64,000 nt of DNA from Polyangium fumosum (lineage in GTDB: Bacteria; Myxococcota_A; Polyangia; Polyangiales; Polyangiaceae). The notes below the pieces were generated by a model. It made no database searches. It saw only the letters and a list, made by a program, of their open reading frames with translations, and had not been told where the DNA came from. The translations under genes were made by a program, and so were the position numbers. Positions within the stretch are counted from its first letter, which is position 1. Each line of letters opens with the position of its first letter. Shown one piece after another: positions 1 to 9,419 of the stretch. Location of the stretch: NCBI RefSeq assembly GCF_005144585.1, contig NZ_SSMQ01000004.1, positions 62,001 to 126,000 on the forward strand, given 5' to 3'.

Positions 1-825
1 GCCCACGCGCTCGAACTCGCTCTCCTGGAGCACGCGCAGGAGCTTCACCTGCATCTCGTTCGGGATCTCGCCGATCTCATCGAGGAAGAGCGTCCCGCCC
101 GAGGCGAGCTCGAAGCGCCCTGGCTTCGACGCGACCGCGCCCGTGAACGCGCCTCGCTCGTAGCCGAAGAGCTCCGACTCCATCAGGTCCTTCGGGATCG
201 CGGCGCAGTTCACCTTGATGAAGGGCCGATCGCGCCGGCCCGAATTCTCGTGCAGCGCCCGCGCCACGAGCTCCTTGCCCGTCCCGCTCTCGCCCGTGAT
301 GAGCACCGTCGTGGGCGTGTCCGAGACACGCTCGATGATCGCGTAGAGGTCGTGGATCGGCTGGCTCTCGCCGATGATGCCGAAGCGCGCGGAGCCCTCG
401 CGCGGGGACGCGGACACGGCGACGTCGCGCGACGCGTCGGCGCTCGCGAGGTCGCGCGTCCGCAGCGCCTTGCGCACCACGAGGCGCACCTCGTGCTGAT
501 CGAAGGGCTTCGTGATGTAGTCGAAGGCGCCGGTCTTCAGGGCCTCGACGGCGTTGTCGACCGTCCCGTGCGCCGTCAACATGACCACGGGGCGCGTCGG
601 ATCGTCCCGCATGGCGGCGCGGAGCAGATCCATCCCGTCCACCTTGGGCATCCGGAGATCGGTGATCACGAGGTCGATGTGGTGCTCTTTGAGGAAAGCG
701 AGGGCTTCCTCGCCGTCCTCGGCGGTGTGCACCTCGTAGCCGTCCCGGCCGAGCTGCGCGCTGAGCACGCGGCGCAGGTTGGCCTCGTCGTCCACGACCA
801 GGATCTGCTTCTTTTCAGGTAGCAC
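1..825 (-). CDS. NtrC-family sigma-54-dependent response regulator (3' end outside window)
   Basis: The protein is a two-component response regulator that activates sigma-54 promoters. The start is a GTG at 825, so the frame is easy to miss. The receiver domain comes first (VVDDE near residue 10, phosphoacceptor Asp in VITDLRMP, then the Lys in TKPF). The AAA+ domain follows, with Walker A GESGTGKE, the sigma-54 contact loop GAFTGA and Walker [12 protein letters not shown]. About 275 residues are present. The rest of the AAA+ domain and the expected Fis-type DNA-binding helix lie left of base 1. It is divergent from the TPR gene at 1035, with a 209-bp shared upstream region. The cognate kinase is not visible. 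Confidence 0.95.
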   Translation of the reverse strand, partial: MLPEKKQILVVDDEANLRRVLSAQLGRDGYEVHTAEDGEEALAFLKEHHIDLVITDLRMPKVDGMDLLRAAMRDDPTRPVVMLTAHGTVDNAVEALKTGAFDYITKPFDQHEVRLVVRKALRTRDLASADASRDVAVSASPREGSARFGIIGESQPIHDLYAIIERVSDTPTTVLITGESGTGKELVARALHENSGRRDRPFIKVNCAAIPKDLMESELFGYERGAFTGAVASKPGRFELASGGTLFLDEIGEIPNEMQVKLLRVLQESEFERVG

Positions 826-1034
826 GCGGCGAGGTTACCAGAGCCCGGGGCCCGGGGGGACCAGCGGCAGGGCCCCGGGATCGGACGGGCCGGGACCCGG
901 ACGTTGGCTGGGGGTCGGGGGGGGCCAGGACGGGGAAAGAAGCGGGATCGCCGGCATCTTGCTCACCGTGTGCGCGCTTTTTTTCGCGGACGGCAGCACA
1001 TGCCATTATGCTCGGTACGAAGGACGAATACCGC

Positions 1035-1979
1035 ATGTGGGGAACGCGCGCGCAGGGGGTATCTCTGGTCGGGCTTGTCGTCGGGGTGACCCTGGCGACG
1101 GGCATGGCCATGGCCGATGGCTCGCAGAACCCGTTCGCCGGCAAGTGCAACCGAACGGCGACGGATGAGGATGTCGAAGGCGCCAAGGGCGCCCACAAGG
1201 CCGCACGGCAGTTTTACGAGCGTGGTGAGTACGCTCGGGCGATCCAGTACTGGCGCGATGTCTTCAACCTCGACTGCAACGCGGTCGGCACGCTGCTGAA
1301 CATCGCCAACGCATACGAGAAGCTCGGCGATCGGCAGAACGCGATCTTCGCGCTGGAGGCGTACCTCGAACGCGCGCCGGACGCGCCGGACGCGTCGAAG
1401 ATCCAGACGCGCGTGAAGAACCTGAAGGACCTGCAACAGAGCCAGGTGCCGACGGCCTCCGCATCGGCGACGGTCTCTGCGCCGCCCACGAGCTCGGCAA
1501 TCCGCCCCGAGCTCCCGCCGCCTCCCCCCGTCAAACCCTTCGGCATCGCGCCGTGGATCACGGTCGGCGTCGGCGGCGCGGCGCTCATCGCGGGCGCGAT
1601 CCTCTTGCCGATCGGCCTCGGCAACGTGTCGGGCGTGCAGAAGGGCAAGGACAACGTCGGGGACCCGTCGGGGTGCTTCCGGGTGAGCGACCCCGCGACC
1701 GCGACGAACCCGCTCGCGCCGGGCCAGGTCCTGACCTCGGGCGGCCAGTGGTTCTGTTACGACAAGGCTTCGTACGACCAGGCCGTCCTCGGACAGACGC
1801 AGACCCTCGTCGGCAAGATCGCGCTCGGCGTCGGCGGCGCGGCCGTCGCGGGCGGCCTCGTGTGGGAGCTGCTCTTCAACAAGCCCGTGCCGCAGGACGA
1901 GCAGAAGTCGGGCCGCGTGCACGTCACGCCGAGCGTTGGTCCCGGCATGAGCGGCGTCCTCGTCCACGGTTCGTTCTAA
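1035..1979 (+). CDS. Exported TPR-repeat protein
   Basis: A 314-residue exported protein of unknown role. The ATG at 1035 is preferred over the in-frame ATG at 1008 because GAAGGACG lies about 8 nt upstream and the signal peptide (MWGTRAQG...TGMAMA) then begins at residue 1. Two or three TPR-like helix pairs follow at roughly residues 40-130 (AARQFYERGEYARAIQYW, then NIANAYEKLGDRQNAIFALE). Next come a Ser/Ala/Pro-rich linker and two Gly/Ala/Leu membrane-like segments in the second half. This architecture (TPR, proline linker, two hydrophobic segments) is common in myxobacterial genomes but has no assigned function that I know of. It is convergent with the Nudix gene, with only 15 bp between stops. 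Confidence 0.85.
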   Translation: MWGTRAQGVSLVGLVVGVTLATGMAMADGSQNPFAGKCNRTATDEDVEGAKGAHKAARQFYERGEYARAIQYWRDVFNLDCNAVGTLLNIANAYEKLGDRQNAIFALEAYLERAPDAPDASKIQTRVKNLKDLQQSQVPTASASATVSAPPTSSAIRPELPPPPPVKPFGIAPWITVGVGGAALIAGAILLPIGLGNVSGVQKGKDNVGDPSGCFRVSDPATATNPLAPGQVLTSGGQWFCYDKASYDQAVLGQTQTLVGKIALGVGGAAVAGGLVWELLFNKPVPQDEQKSGRVHVTPSVGPGMSGVLVHGSF

Positions 1980-1994
1980 CGAACCGCTTGGCCC

Positions 1995-2645
1995 TCAAAC
2001 GGGCTCTCGATTCCCCCAAGGCATCTCGCGCTCCAGGATCGGCGGCGGCAACGTCGCCCCGATCCCGGCCGCGATCCGCTCGACGAGGTCGTGGAAGATG
2101 ACCGCGCTCGCGCCGTAGAGCACGCACGCGTCGAGCCGGAAGTGCGGCATCAGGATCTCCGCGCCCCGCCAGTTCAGCATCACCCCGTACCGCGGCGCCT
2201 CCCCGCGCAGATACGCGCCCAGCGGCAGCTCGAGCACCTGCGCGATCTCGCCCGAGCACGCCACCGGCGCGAGCCCCTCGCCCACGGCCACGACGTACGG
2301 GTGGATCAAGTACCGACCGTTGTACGTCGGCGTCGGCGTGAGCTCGCCGAGATGCGTGATCCCCTCCCCGGCGAGCCCCACCTCCTCGTCCATCTCGCGC
2401 AGCGCGGTCGCGTAGAGATCCACGTCGCTCGGCTCTCGTTTGCCGCCGGGGAACGCCACCTGGCTCGCGTGCTCGCGTAGCTCCGCCGATCGCAGGATCG
2501 CGATCACCACCGGATCACGCGTGAAGCGGATCGGGATCGCGACGGCCGCGGGGCGCGCGTTCGTCTGGAGCATCGAGATCCACGGGCTCTCCTCCGCCGG
2601 CAGACCGGCGAGGGAGCGGCGAACGTCGTCGGGGGAGATCCGCAT
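1995..2645 (-). CDS. Nudix hydrolase, CoA pyrophosphatase type
   Basis: A 216-residue Nudix hydrolase of the NUDT7/NudL kind, which in characterised members cleaves CoA and its derivatives into phosphopantetheine and 3',5'-ADP. The Nudix box is visible near residue 70: QVAFPGGKREP followed by ALREMDEEVGL, with the REMDEE metal-binding glutamates intact. The FPGGK lead-in to the box is typical of the CoA group. The chosen start is ATG 2645 (MRISPDD). A TTG seven codons upstream is possible. Substrate assignment is inferred from family resemblance. Confidence 0.85.
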   Translation of the reverse strand: MRISPDDVRRSLAGLPAEESPWISMLQTNARPAAVAIPIRFTRDPVVIAILRSAELREHASQVAFPGGKREPSDVDLYATALREMDEEVGLAGEGITHLGELTPTPTYNGRYLIHPYVVAVGEGLAPVACSGEIAQVLELPLGAYLRGEAPRYGVMLNWRGAEILMPHFRLDACVLYGASAVIFHDLVERIAAGIGATLPPPILEREMPWGNREPV

Positions 2646-2690
2646 GCTTCGAGGAGCCTGCCTCAAAGGAGCAGACCACGCCCGCGGCGG

Positions 2691-3821
2691 TCAATCCTTC
2701 TTGGCCTCGTCGCCCGTCACGAGGCCCGGCAGCACCACGCCGCGCGCGCGGGCCACGTCCATCACCTGATCGAGGCCCGCCGACAGGAACGAGAACAAAC
2801 TCCCGTCGGTCGTCGTCACGTTGACGCGATCGAACGAGGCGCGGAACGCGTTCGCGATCGAGGGCAGCGTCTCGGTCAGCATGATCTCCTGCAGCCGCGC
2901 CTCGCCGAGCTCCGGCACGCTGCGCTTCTTCGCCTCGATCTCGGCCTCGAGCTCGGCCGCCGCGCGGCGCGTTTCCAGCGCGATCCGCGCCTCGGCTTGC
3001 TCGGCCTCTGCGCGCTCGCGGGCGCGCGCGAGCTCCTCCTCGTGGGCCCTCCGCGCGAGGGCCTGCTTGTGCTCGAGCGCTTCCATCTCGCGCTTGCGCT
3101 CGGCCGTGATGCGCGCCTCCTCCTCGGCCATGATCGCGCGCCGCGCGTCCTCGGCCGCTCGCTTGCGCTCGAATGCGAGCCGGTTCTCCTCCACCGCGAC
3201 CTCCTCCTTCGCGCGCAGCGCATCGAGCGCGAGCTTCTCGCGGTAGGGCGCCTGCAGCCTCGTAAACACCTCCTGCGAGAGCACCTTCACGTCCTGGATC
3301 TCGATCGTGTCGATCACCACGCCCCAGCCCGTGCTCGTTCCATCCTGCAAACTCCCCTCGCCTGCGAGCACCGGCGCGATCTCGGCCATCAGCGCGGCCG
3401 CGACGCGCTCCTTGCGGTGCGTGAGGCACTCTTCGAGGCGCAGGCCCGCGACGATGCGCCGCGTGGCGCCGACGAACATCTCGCGCAGGATGTCGGTGAG
3501 CCCGTGGTGATCCCGATCGATCATCCGGTAGGCGAGCAGCGGCTCGACGATGCGGTAGACCGCGAGGCCCGTCACCTCCACGCCGGCCTTCTCCAGCGTC
3601 ACCTGATCGGCGCGGAACTGGAGCTTTTGGATCGTGGTCGGGATCAACGTGACGCTGTCCGACGGCCACTTGAAGACGCTCACGCCTTGGCCCGAGCGCT
3701 TCACCTTCCCGTCGCGGATCAGGATCAGAAACTCGTGCGGCTCTGCGGTGACACGGCCGAAGTTCGGGATCGTTCGCATGCCGGCGCGAGGGAGCAACCT
3801 CCGCGCCAGCGCTGAAATCAC
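2691..3821 (-). CDS. SPFH/band 7 domain protein
   Basis: A 376-residue protein of the SPFH (stomatin/prohibitin/flotillin/HflK-C) superfamily, which organises membrane microdomains. An SPFH-like beta-rich region spans about residues 20-210. A long charged coiled coil follows at roughly residues 205-305, dominated by Glu, Arg, Lys and Ala. No clear transmembrane anchor is visible at the N-terminus, so membrane attachment may be peripheral. The start is a GTG at 3821. An ATG at 3779 (MRTIPNFG) is an alternative. It lies downstream of the adenylate cyclase on the same strand with an 87-bp gap. Confidence 0.8.
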   Translation of the reverse strand: MISALARRLLPRAGMRTIPNFGRVTAEPHEFLILIRDGKVKRSGQGVSVFKWPSDSVTLIPTTIQKLQFRADQVTLEKAGVEVTGLAVYRIVEPLLAYRMIDRDHHGLTDILREMFVGATRRIVAGLRLEECLTHRKERVAAALMAEIAPVLAGEGSLQDGTSTGWGVVIDTIEIQDVKVLSQEVFTRLQAPYREKLALDALRAKEEVAVEENRLAFERKRAAEDARRAIMAEEEARITAERKREMEALEHKQALARRAHEEELARARERAEAEQAEARIALETRRAAAELEAEIEAKKRSVPELGEARLQEIMLTETLPSIANAFRASFDRVNVTTTDGSLFSFLSAGLDQVMDVARARGVVLPGLVTGDEAKKD

Positions 3822-3908
3822 GCGCAGCCAGCACGTTTGCGAGGCAAAGGGCCCGCCTCCCGCCTCGCGGCGCGCTCCATTCCGACGCGCGCCGATCCGT
3901 TTCGAAGC

Positions 3909-5543
3909 TCAGGCCGGATCCACGACCGCGTACACCACGATCGGCTCGGCCTTGCCGCGCACCGCCACCGGCGGCATCGGCCGCGCCGTCACGATGTCCT
4001 TCACCCGCTCGTGGGCCGCCTCGCTGAGGAGGATGTCCGTCCCGAGCTCCTTCGTGAGCCCCTGGATCCGCGCCGCCACGTTCACGACGTCGCCGATCAC
4101 CGTGTACTCCATCCGATCGGGGCTCCCCACGCTCCCGGCCACCATCTCGCCCGTGTGCAGGCCGATCCCGATCCGCAGCGCCGCGCGTCCCTCGGCCACC
4201 TCGCCCTCGTTGAAACGGGCGAGCGCCGCGCGCACCCCGAGCGCCGCGCGGGCCGCGCATTCGGCGTGATCGGGCGCTGGCACGGGCGCGCCGAACACCG
4301 CGAGCAAGCTGTCGCCGCCGAACTTGTTGATGAACCCGCCCTCGGCGCGGATCGGCGGGCTCACCGCGGCGAAGTACCGGTTGAGCAGGCTCACGACCTC
4401 CACGGGCGGCATCGCCTCCGAGAGCGACGTGAAGCCGCGGATGTCGGCGAAGATCACGGTCGCGCGCACGAGGCTCCCGCCCATCGACACGCCGTGCTTC
4501 ATCACCTGCTCGGCGAGCTCGGGCGCCACGTACCGGCCGAACGCGTCGCGCAGCCGCTCGCGCTCCACGAGCCCGCGCGTCATCCGGTTGAAGCCGCGGT
4601 ACGCCTCGGCGAACTCGTCCGTCGAGGCCACCACGAGCTCCGCGGACACCTCGCCTCGCTCGACGCGCCGCATGGCCTCGACGAGATCCTCGGCCGACGA
4701 CGCGATGTCGCGCGAGAGCATCGTCGCGAGGAAAAACGCCAGGCTCGATCCGCCGATCACGAGCAGCAGCACCCACACTTCGAGCGGATCCTCGATCCAC
4801 GCGAACTCGAACATCTGGGCCTTCACGAGCAGACGATCGAGCTTGAGCAGCACCGTGTACCCGAGCGCCGCGAGGGGCACGCACGCGACGAACGCGAACA
4901 CGAAGAGGAGCTGCGAGCGCATCTTGAGCGGCAGCACCTTGGGCACCGCGTCGCGCGAAGCCTCGTCCACGTGCGCGCGGATGTGCGGGAGCACGGGCTT
5001 CACGGCCGACTTCACCGCGAGGTACTCGTAGATCGCGTGGCCCGAGGCGAAGACCCCGACCGTCGCGTAGACGAGGGCGAACTGCCACGGCGCGAGGCCG
5101 AGCCCGAGCCACGCGTTCGCGAGCGAGCAGGCCACCGTCAGGCTCACCGCGAGGATCGGCGCGTGCAGGAAGAGCACACGCGCCGCCGTGTACAGCGGCA
5201 GGTTCAAGGCGCGCGCGAGCGCCGGCGTCGCGAGCGCTTTCGCCGAAGGCCCTGGCAGCGCCGCGAAGAACGCGCGGATCGGCGCGACGTGCCGCCCGAT
5301 CACCAGGATGTCGACGACCACCTGCGGCAGCGAGGCCAGCGGCGCGAGCAACCCGAGGACGAGCTGCTTCTGGTAGACGCTGAAGTCGAGGCCGAACAGG
5401 AAGAAGAGCGCGCCGATGCCCGTCGCGGCGAGGGCGGCGGTGAGGTAGATCAGGATCAACCGCCGATGCAGCAGCCGCCCCAGCTCGCCCCAGGCGCGCT
5501 CTCCGGCCGTCTTCTCGGGCGTCGCCGCCAGCGCCTCCGTCAT
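3909..5543 (-). CDS. Membrane-bound class III adenylate cyclase with HAMP-like linker
   Basis: A 544-residue membrane sensor predicted to make cAMP. The N-terminal half has about six hydrophobic segments (first ILIYLTAALAATGIGALFFL, last VWVLLLVIGGSSLAFFLA). A HAMP-like linker follows at about residues 285-335 and leads into the catalytic domain from about residue 350. Metal-binding aspartates sit in VIFADIRGFTSLSE and FGGDSLLAVFG, the adenine-selective Lys is in INKFGGD, and the transition-state Asn and Arg are in VIGDVVNVAARI. All key residues of an ATP cyclase are therefore present. The ATG follows GGGAGGAGC and lies 9 nt after the stop of the small gene at 5553, so the two are probably co-transcribed. 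Confidence 0.92.
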   Translation of the reverse strand: MTEALAATPEKTAGERAWGELGRLLHRRLILIYLTAALAATGIGALFFLFGLDFSVYQKQLVLGLLAPLASLPQVVVDILVIGRHVAPIRAFFAALPGPSAKALATPALARALNLPLYTAARVLFLHAPILAVSLTVACSLANAWLGLGLAPWQFALVYATVGVFASGHAIYEYLAVKSAVKPVLPHIRAHVDEASRDAVPKVLPLKMRSQLLFVFAFVACVPLAALGYTVLLKLDRLLVKAQMFEFAWIEDPLEVWVLLLVIGGSSLAFFLATMLSRDIASSAEDLVEAMRRVERGEVSAELVVASTDEFAEAYRGFNRMTRGLVERERLRDAFGRYVAPELAEQVMKHGVSMGGSLVRATVIFADIRGFTSLSEAMPPVEVVSLLNRYFAAVSPPIRAEGGFINKFGGDSLLAVFGAPVPAPDHAECAARAALGVRAALARFNEGEVAEGRAALRIGIGLHTGEMVAGSVGSPDRMEYTVIGDVVNVAARIQGLTKELGTDILLSEAAHERVKDIVTARPMPPVAVRGKAEPIVVYAVVDPA

Positions 5544-5552
5544 CGCTCCTCC

Positions 5553-5954
5553 CTATTCCTCGACGGGATCCCTCGGGCGCTCCGCCAGCACCGGCGCCGC
5601 GAGCGCGGCGAGAGATGTCGCGAGCGCGGCCGCCAGGGGCAAGAAGGTTCGTAAGGCCGGCCCCCCATCGATGCGTACCACGCGCGGCCGCGGATCTGCG
5701 ACCGGTGTGGTCGGCGAAAACGTCGCGAGGAGCCGCTCCCGCTCGAAGTCGAAGGAGAGCGCTCGGAGGACGACGCCTGGCTCGAACGACACGAGCGCCT
5801 CGAAGAGCGGCCCCGCCGCGGCGAAGGCCTGCGCGGCTCGCTCCCCGCGCAGATCGACCCCGGGCCCCGCGAAGGGGCACCCCGCGGCATCCGTCGTCGG
5901 CACCACGCGCACGTGGTGATCCGCGACGCGCAGCTTGAACGAACGGATCTGCAA
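5553..5954 (-). CDS. Small protein of unknown function upstream of the cyclase
   Basis: A 133-residue protein I do not recognise. A TTG at 5954 with GAGGGGG about 5 nt upstream is the best start and places the gene immediately after ygiQ on the same strand. The sequence is mixed alpha/beta (QIRSFKLRVADHHVRV at the N-terminus) and ends with one hydrophobic stretch, FLPLAAALATSLAALAAPVL. That could be a C-terminal membrane anchor. Its stop lies 9 nt before the cyclase ATG, so it could be a regulatory partner of the cyclase (inference). The TTG start lowers certainty about the N-terminus. Confidence 0.6.
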   Translation of the reverse strand: MQIRSFKLRVADHHVRVVPTTDAAGCPFAGPGVDLRGERAAQAFAAAGPLFEALVSFEPGVVLRALSFDFERERLLATFSPTTPVADPRPRVVRIDGGPALRTFLPLAAALATSLAALAAPVLAERPRDPVEE

Positions 5955-5971
5955 GGGGCCCCCTCGTGCTC

Positions 5972-7924
5972 TTAGCGCCGCACCTCGTGCGGCTTGCGCC
6001 CCTTGTTGGTGCACTTGCCACGTTCGGCCCGGGCGCGCTTCATCGCGATGGGCATCGAGCCCTTCCCCGACGCGGGCGGCACCAGGCAATGCGGCTTCGA
6101 CCCGATGAGATCCGCGCGCCCGGCCTTGATCAAGGCCTCGCGCGCCTCGTCGTGGTGGGCCTGGTCCCAGTAGAGCAAGAGCGCCTTCTGGAGCCGCTTT
6201 TCGTGCATCTCCTTGGCCGTATACACCGGCGCCTTCGTGAAGGGATCGATGCCCGTGTAATACATGCACGTCGCCATCGACATCGGCGTCGGAATGAAAT
6301 CCTGCACCTGCCGCGGCCGCATTCCCTTTTTCTTGAGCCAGAGCGCGAGGTCCACCATGTCCTTGAGCGCCGATCCCGGGTGGCCCGAGATGAAGTACGG
6401 CACGAGGAACTGGTTTTTCCCCGCGTCCTCGCTCGCGCACTGGAACTGCTCGGCGAAGCGCTCGTAGCTCTCGATGCCCGGCTTCTTCATCTTGTCGAGC
6501 ACGTCCTTCTTCGAGTGCTCGGGCGCGACCGAGAGCTGGCCGCCCACGTGCCATTTCGCGAGCTCCTCGATGAATTCGGGCGAGCGCTCGGCGAGGTCGT
6601 AGCGAATGCCCGAGGCGATGAAGACCTTCTTCACGCCCTCGCTCTCGCGCACGGCCCGCATCAGATCGAGCAGCGGCTCGTGATCCGTCTCCAGGTTCTC
6701 GCAGACCCCGGGGTGCACGCACGAGAGCCTGCGGCATTTGCTCTCGATCGCGGGGTCTTTGCATTTCATCATGTACATGTTGGCCGTGGGGCCGCCGAGG
6801 TCCGAGATGGAGCCGCGGAAATCATCCATTCGGCGAAGCGCGCGGATCTCCTTCAGGATGCTCTCGGCCGAGCGCGACTGGATGACCCGGCCCTCGTGCT
6901 CCGTGATCGAGCAAAACGTGCAGCCCCCGAAGCAGCCGCGCATCGTCACGATCGAATGCTTCACCGTCTCGAACGCCGGGATCGGCTCCGAATACGTGTA
7001 GTGGGCCGCGCGCGCGAAGGGCAGGTCGTAGAGCTCGTCCATGTCCTTCGTTTCGAGCGGGATGGCGGGCGGATTGAAATACACCGCCTCCTCGCCGTGC
7101 GCCTGCACGAGCGGCCGCCCGTTGCCCGGGTTCGTCTCGTACTGGAAGCGCCGGCTCATCTCGGCGAACGCCTCCTTGTCCCGGACGACCTCCTCGTAGC
7201 TCGGCAGGATCACGGCCTTGCCGTCGCTGACGAACCGGCTCGGCTCGATCTCCTCCCATTCGCCCTTGCGCAGCACGAGGGCCGTACCCCGCACGTCGCG
7301 GAGGTCGCGGATCGTCTGGCCCCGCCGCAGCCGCTCGGCGACCTCCCAGACCGGCCGCTCGCCCATCCCGAAAATGAGCAGATCCGCCTTGGCGTCGAGC
7401 AACACGCTGCGGCGCACCTGGTCCGACCAGTAGTCGTAGTGCGCGATCCGCCGCAGCGACGCCTCGATCCCGCCGAGCACGAGCGGCACGCCCGGGAAGG
7501 CGCGGCGGCAGAGGTTGCCGTACACGATCGTCGCGCGGTTCGGCCGGAGGCCCGTGCGTCCGCCCGGCGAGTACTGGTCCTCGCTCCGGATCTTCTTCTG
7601 CGCCGTGAGCTTGTTCAACATGCTGTCCATGTTGCCGGCCGTGATGCCCACGAAGAGCCGCGGCGGCCCCATACGCAGGAGGTCGTCCGTCGTGCGCCAG
7701 TCCGGCTGCGAGATGACCCCGACGCGGAAGCCGCGGGCTTCAAGGAAGCGGCCGATCAGGGCGGCGCCGAACGCGGGGTGATCAACGTAGGCGTCGCCGT
7801 TCACGAGGAGCACGTCGAGCTCGTCCCAGCCGCGCGCCTCCATCTCGGCGCGGGTCGTGGGCAGGAAACGGCGGAGATCACGCCCCGACGCGTGGGCGCT
7901 TTTGCGGATCTGGACGATGGTCAC
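5972..7924 (-). CDS. YgiQ-family radical SAM protein
   Basis: A 650-residue protein of the UPF0313/YgiQ radical SAM family, usual in length. The [4Fe-4S] cluster motif is CFGGCTFC (CxxxCxxC) around residue 335, within [21 protein letters not shown]. Upstream is the family's N-terminal region with [16 protein letters not shown], and the C-terminal half carries the usual GQLSVAPEH and DFIPTPMS stretches. The C-terminus is basic. The family's reaction is not established as far as I know, so no substrate is given. The start is a GTG at 7924. The gene heads a same-strand run to 2691. Confidence 0.93.
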   Translation of the reverse strand: MTIVQIRKSAHASGRDLRRFLPTTRAEMEARGWDELDVLLVNGDAYVDHPAFGAALIGRFLEARGFRVGVISQPDWRTTDDLLRMGPPRLFVGITAGNMDSMLNKLTAQKKIRSEDQYSPGGRTGLRPNRATIVYGNLCRRAFPGVPLVLGGIEASLRRIAHYDYWSDQVRRSVLLDAKADLLIFGMGERPVWEVAERLRRGQTIRDLRDVRGTALVLRKGEWEEIEPSRFVSDGKAVILPSYEEVVRDKEAFAEMSRRFQYETNPGNGRPLVQAHGEEAVYFNPPAIPLETKDMDELYDLPFARAAHYTYSEPIPAFETVKHSIVTMRGCFGGCTFCSITEHEGRVIQSRSAESILKEIRALRRMDDFRGSISDLGGPTANMYMMKCKDPAIESKCRRLSCVHPGVCENLETDHEPLLDLMRAVRESEGVKKVFIASGIRYDLAERSPEFIEELAKWHVGGQLSVAPEHSKKDVLDKMKKPGIESYERFAEQFQCASEDAGKNQFLVPYFISGHPGSALKDMVDLALWLKKKGMRPRQVQDFIPTPMSMATCMYYTGIDPFTKAPVYTAKEMHEKRLQKALLLYWDQAHHDEAREALIKAGRADLIGSKPHCLVPPASGKGSMPIAMKRARAERGKCTNKGRKPHEVRR

Positions 7925-8050
7925 GGCGCTGTGACCCTAGCTTGCCGGGAGCCGCGCGTCAGCGACGGCGGCGACGTAGGCGCGTTTTTCCACGCCCGCC
8001 CCCCGCGCCCGGTCCCGCGGATGGGATCCCATGGCCCCTCCGAAGCGCGG

Positions 8051-9334
8051 TCAGCGTGAGGATCCGGGGCGCTGCTCGGCGGGTGGTTCTCGGAGAGAAG
8101 CCGCGAGCGCACTGGCCCAGACAGGGGAGAAGGGCACGTGGGTGGGAGGCGGAAAGACGAAGGAACCCGAGGGGCGATGAAAAGCCGGCGCTGTGGGCAG
8201 CCCGAGGTACGGGCTCCTCGCCGCGGCCATCCAACGCGCGAACAGCGTCGTCTGCATCTGCGCGAGAGGCGATCTCGTCGCGAGGAGGGCCGGGGTCGGC
8301 GTCATGCCCGCGAGGGCCGGTTGGGCCCACGGGACCATTTGCATGAACAGGTCCTTGTGAACAGAGTTCATGAAAAAGCCACCCATGGGATGGCGAGGAA
8401 CTCCAAAAAACGCGCGGAGGTCCGTGGTCTTGTTCGTCCGCTCGGGCGTGCGATCCGTCGTGAAGACGCCTTCGCGGCGAAACATCTTGCTGCCGAGGGG
8501 ACCATTGCCCTTGGTGTAGCGCGACACGTTCTGTTGAATGTTCCCGTAGTGGATCAGGAGCTCACTGGGCGAGAGCAGGGCCGCTCTGACATGCGTCCTG
8601 GACTCCTCGTTGATGAACCTCACGGCCCTGTCCGTGACCAGCCTGGTCATGACGCTCTCGGTGCTTCCGCCGATGTCCCCATGGACGCCGGGAAGAACCG
8701 CGGCCTGGACGTCCCTGACGCCGGGGTCAATGCGGACGCGCATATTCTCGAAGCCAGGACGCGCTTCGTCCTGGGCCTGCATGAGCATGACTCTGTTGAC
8801 GAATGCCGGCACGGTGCTCTCCCGGCTTCGACCGGGACCCGGGACGGGATCGAGGAGCACCTGGGTGATGTGGAGATCGGTGACGGGAACGTCGACTCGC
8901 TTTCCCCCGATGCTGGACGTCACGCGACCGCCGTTCGCCTTCACGAAGTCGTTCCAATGGAGGACGCCCACGGCGCCGCGGCTGAACCCCACGACGACGA
9001 CCTCGCGACCGCCGCGGGCAACGTGCTCGGCCACGGCGTCGTTCACGCTTCTGACGTTCTCCTTGAGACCGTACCCGAACGCGGTGCCGGCGACCAACCG
9101 GAAGATGCCTCGCATGGCCACGGCGCCGACCGCCTCAGGGCTCATCTCGTGCGGGTCCAGCGTCGGATCGATATGGCGCCCCGCGGCTTCCATGGATCCG
9201 GGGCCTCCCACATGCGCCACCCGCCAATCCCCCGCCCCGCCGACCACACTCGCGAGGCGGTTCGTCACCTCGGACTTGGACGATTCGTCCATGGACGTTC
9301 CATGACAGACGACCAGAAGCTTTTCGCCGGGCAT
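8051..9334 (-). CDS. DUF2235/Tle1-like alpha/beta hydrolase
   Basis: A 427-residue serine hydrolase-like protein. The nucleophile elbow is GFSRGA (about residue 120), an Asp follows in VLLDPVPG, and the catalytic His context is LPGVHGDIGG. This set is characteristic of DUF2235 and the Tle1 type VI lipase effectors, which hydrolyse phospholipids of target cells. The C-terminal third is less conserved and Pro-rich. No signal peptide is visible and no VgrG, PAAR or immunity gene is recognisable nearby, so an effector role is inference only. The start has AAAGGT 6 nt upstream. The same-strand gene ending 93 bp upstream of this ATG (9420-10211) is unrelated in sequence. Confidence 0.78.
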   Translation of the reverse strand: MPGEKLLVVCHGTSMDESSKSEVTNRLASVVGGAGDWRVAHVGGPGSMEAAGRHIDPTLDPHEMSPEAVGAVAMRGIFRLVAGTAFGYGLKENVRSVNDAVAEHVARGGREVVVVGFSRGAVGVLHWNDFVKANGGRVTSSIGGKRVDVPVTDLHITQVLLDPVPGPGRSRESTVPAFVNRVMLMQAQDEARPGFENMRVRIDPGVRDVQAAVLPGVHGDIGGSTESVMTRLVTDRAVRFINEESRTHVRAALLSPSELLIHYGNIQQNVSRYTKGNGPLGSKMFRREGVFTTDRTPERTNKTTDLRAFFGVPRHPMGGFFMNSVHKDLFMQMVPWAQPALAGMTPTPALLATRSPLAQMQTTLFARWMAAARSPYLGLPTAPAFHRPSGSFVFPPPTHVPFSPVWASALAASLREPPAEQRPGSSR

Positions 9335-9419
9335 TGTATACCTTTACAGGCGAAAAAACGCTGGGTCAACGGCTCTGGACGCCGGCAGGGCTCTCCGCGT
9401 GGTGCTGGCCCTCGGCCTG

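Noticed and set aside
2515-6021. A very long open frame of more than 1100 codons on the minus strand
   Set aside because: It overlaps the SPFH, cyclase and neighbouring genes in another frame of the same strand. Its translation is Arg/Ala/Gly-rich with no domain, as expected from codon bias in very GC-rich DNA.
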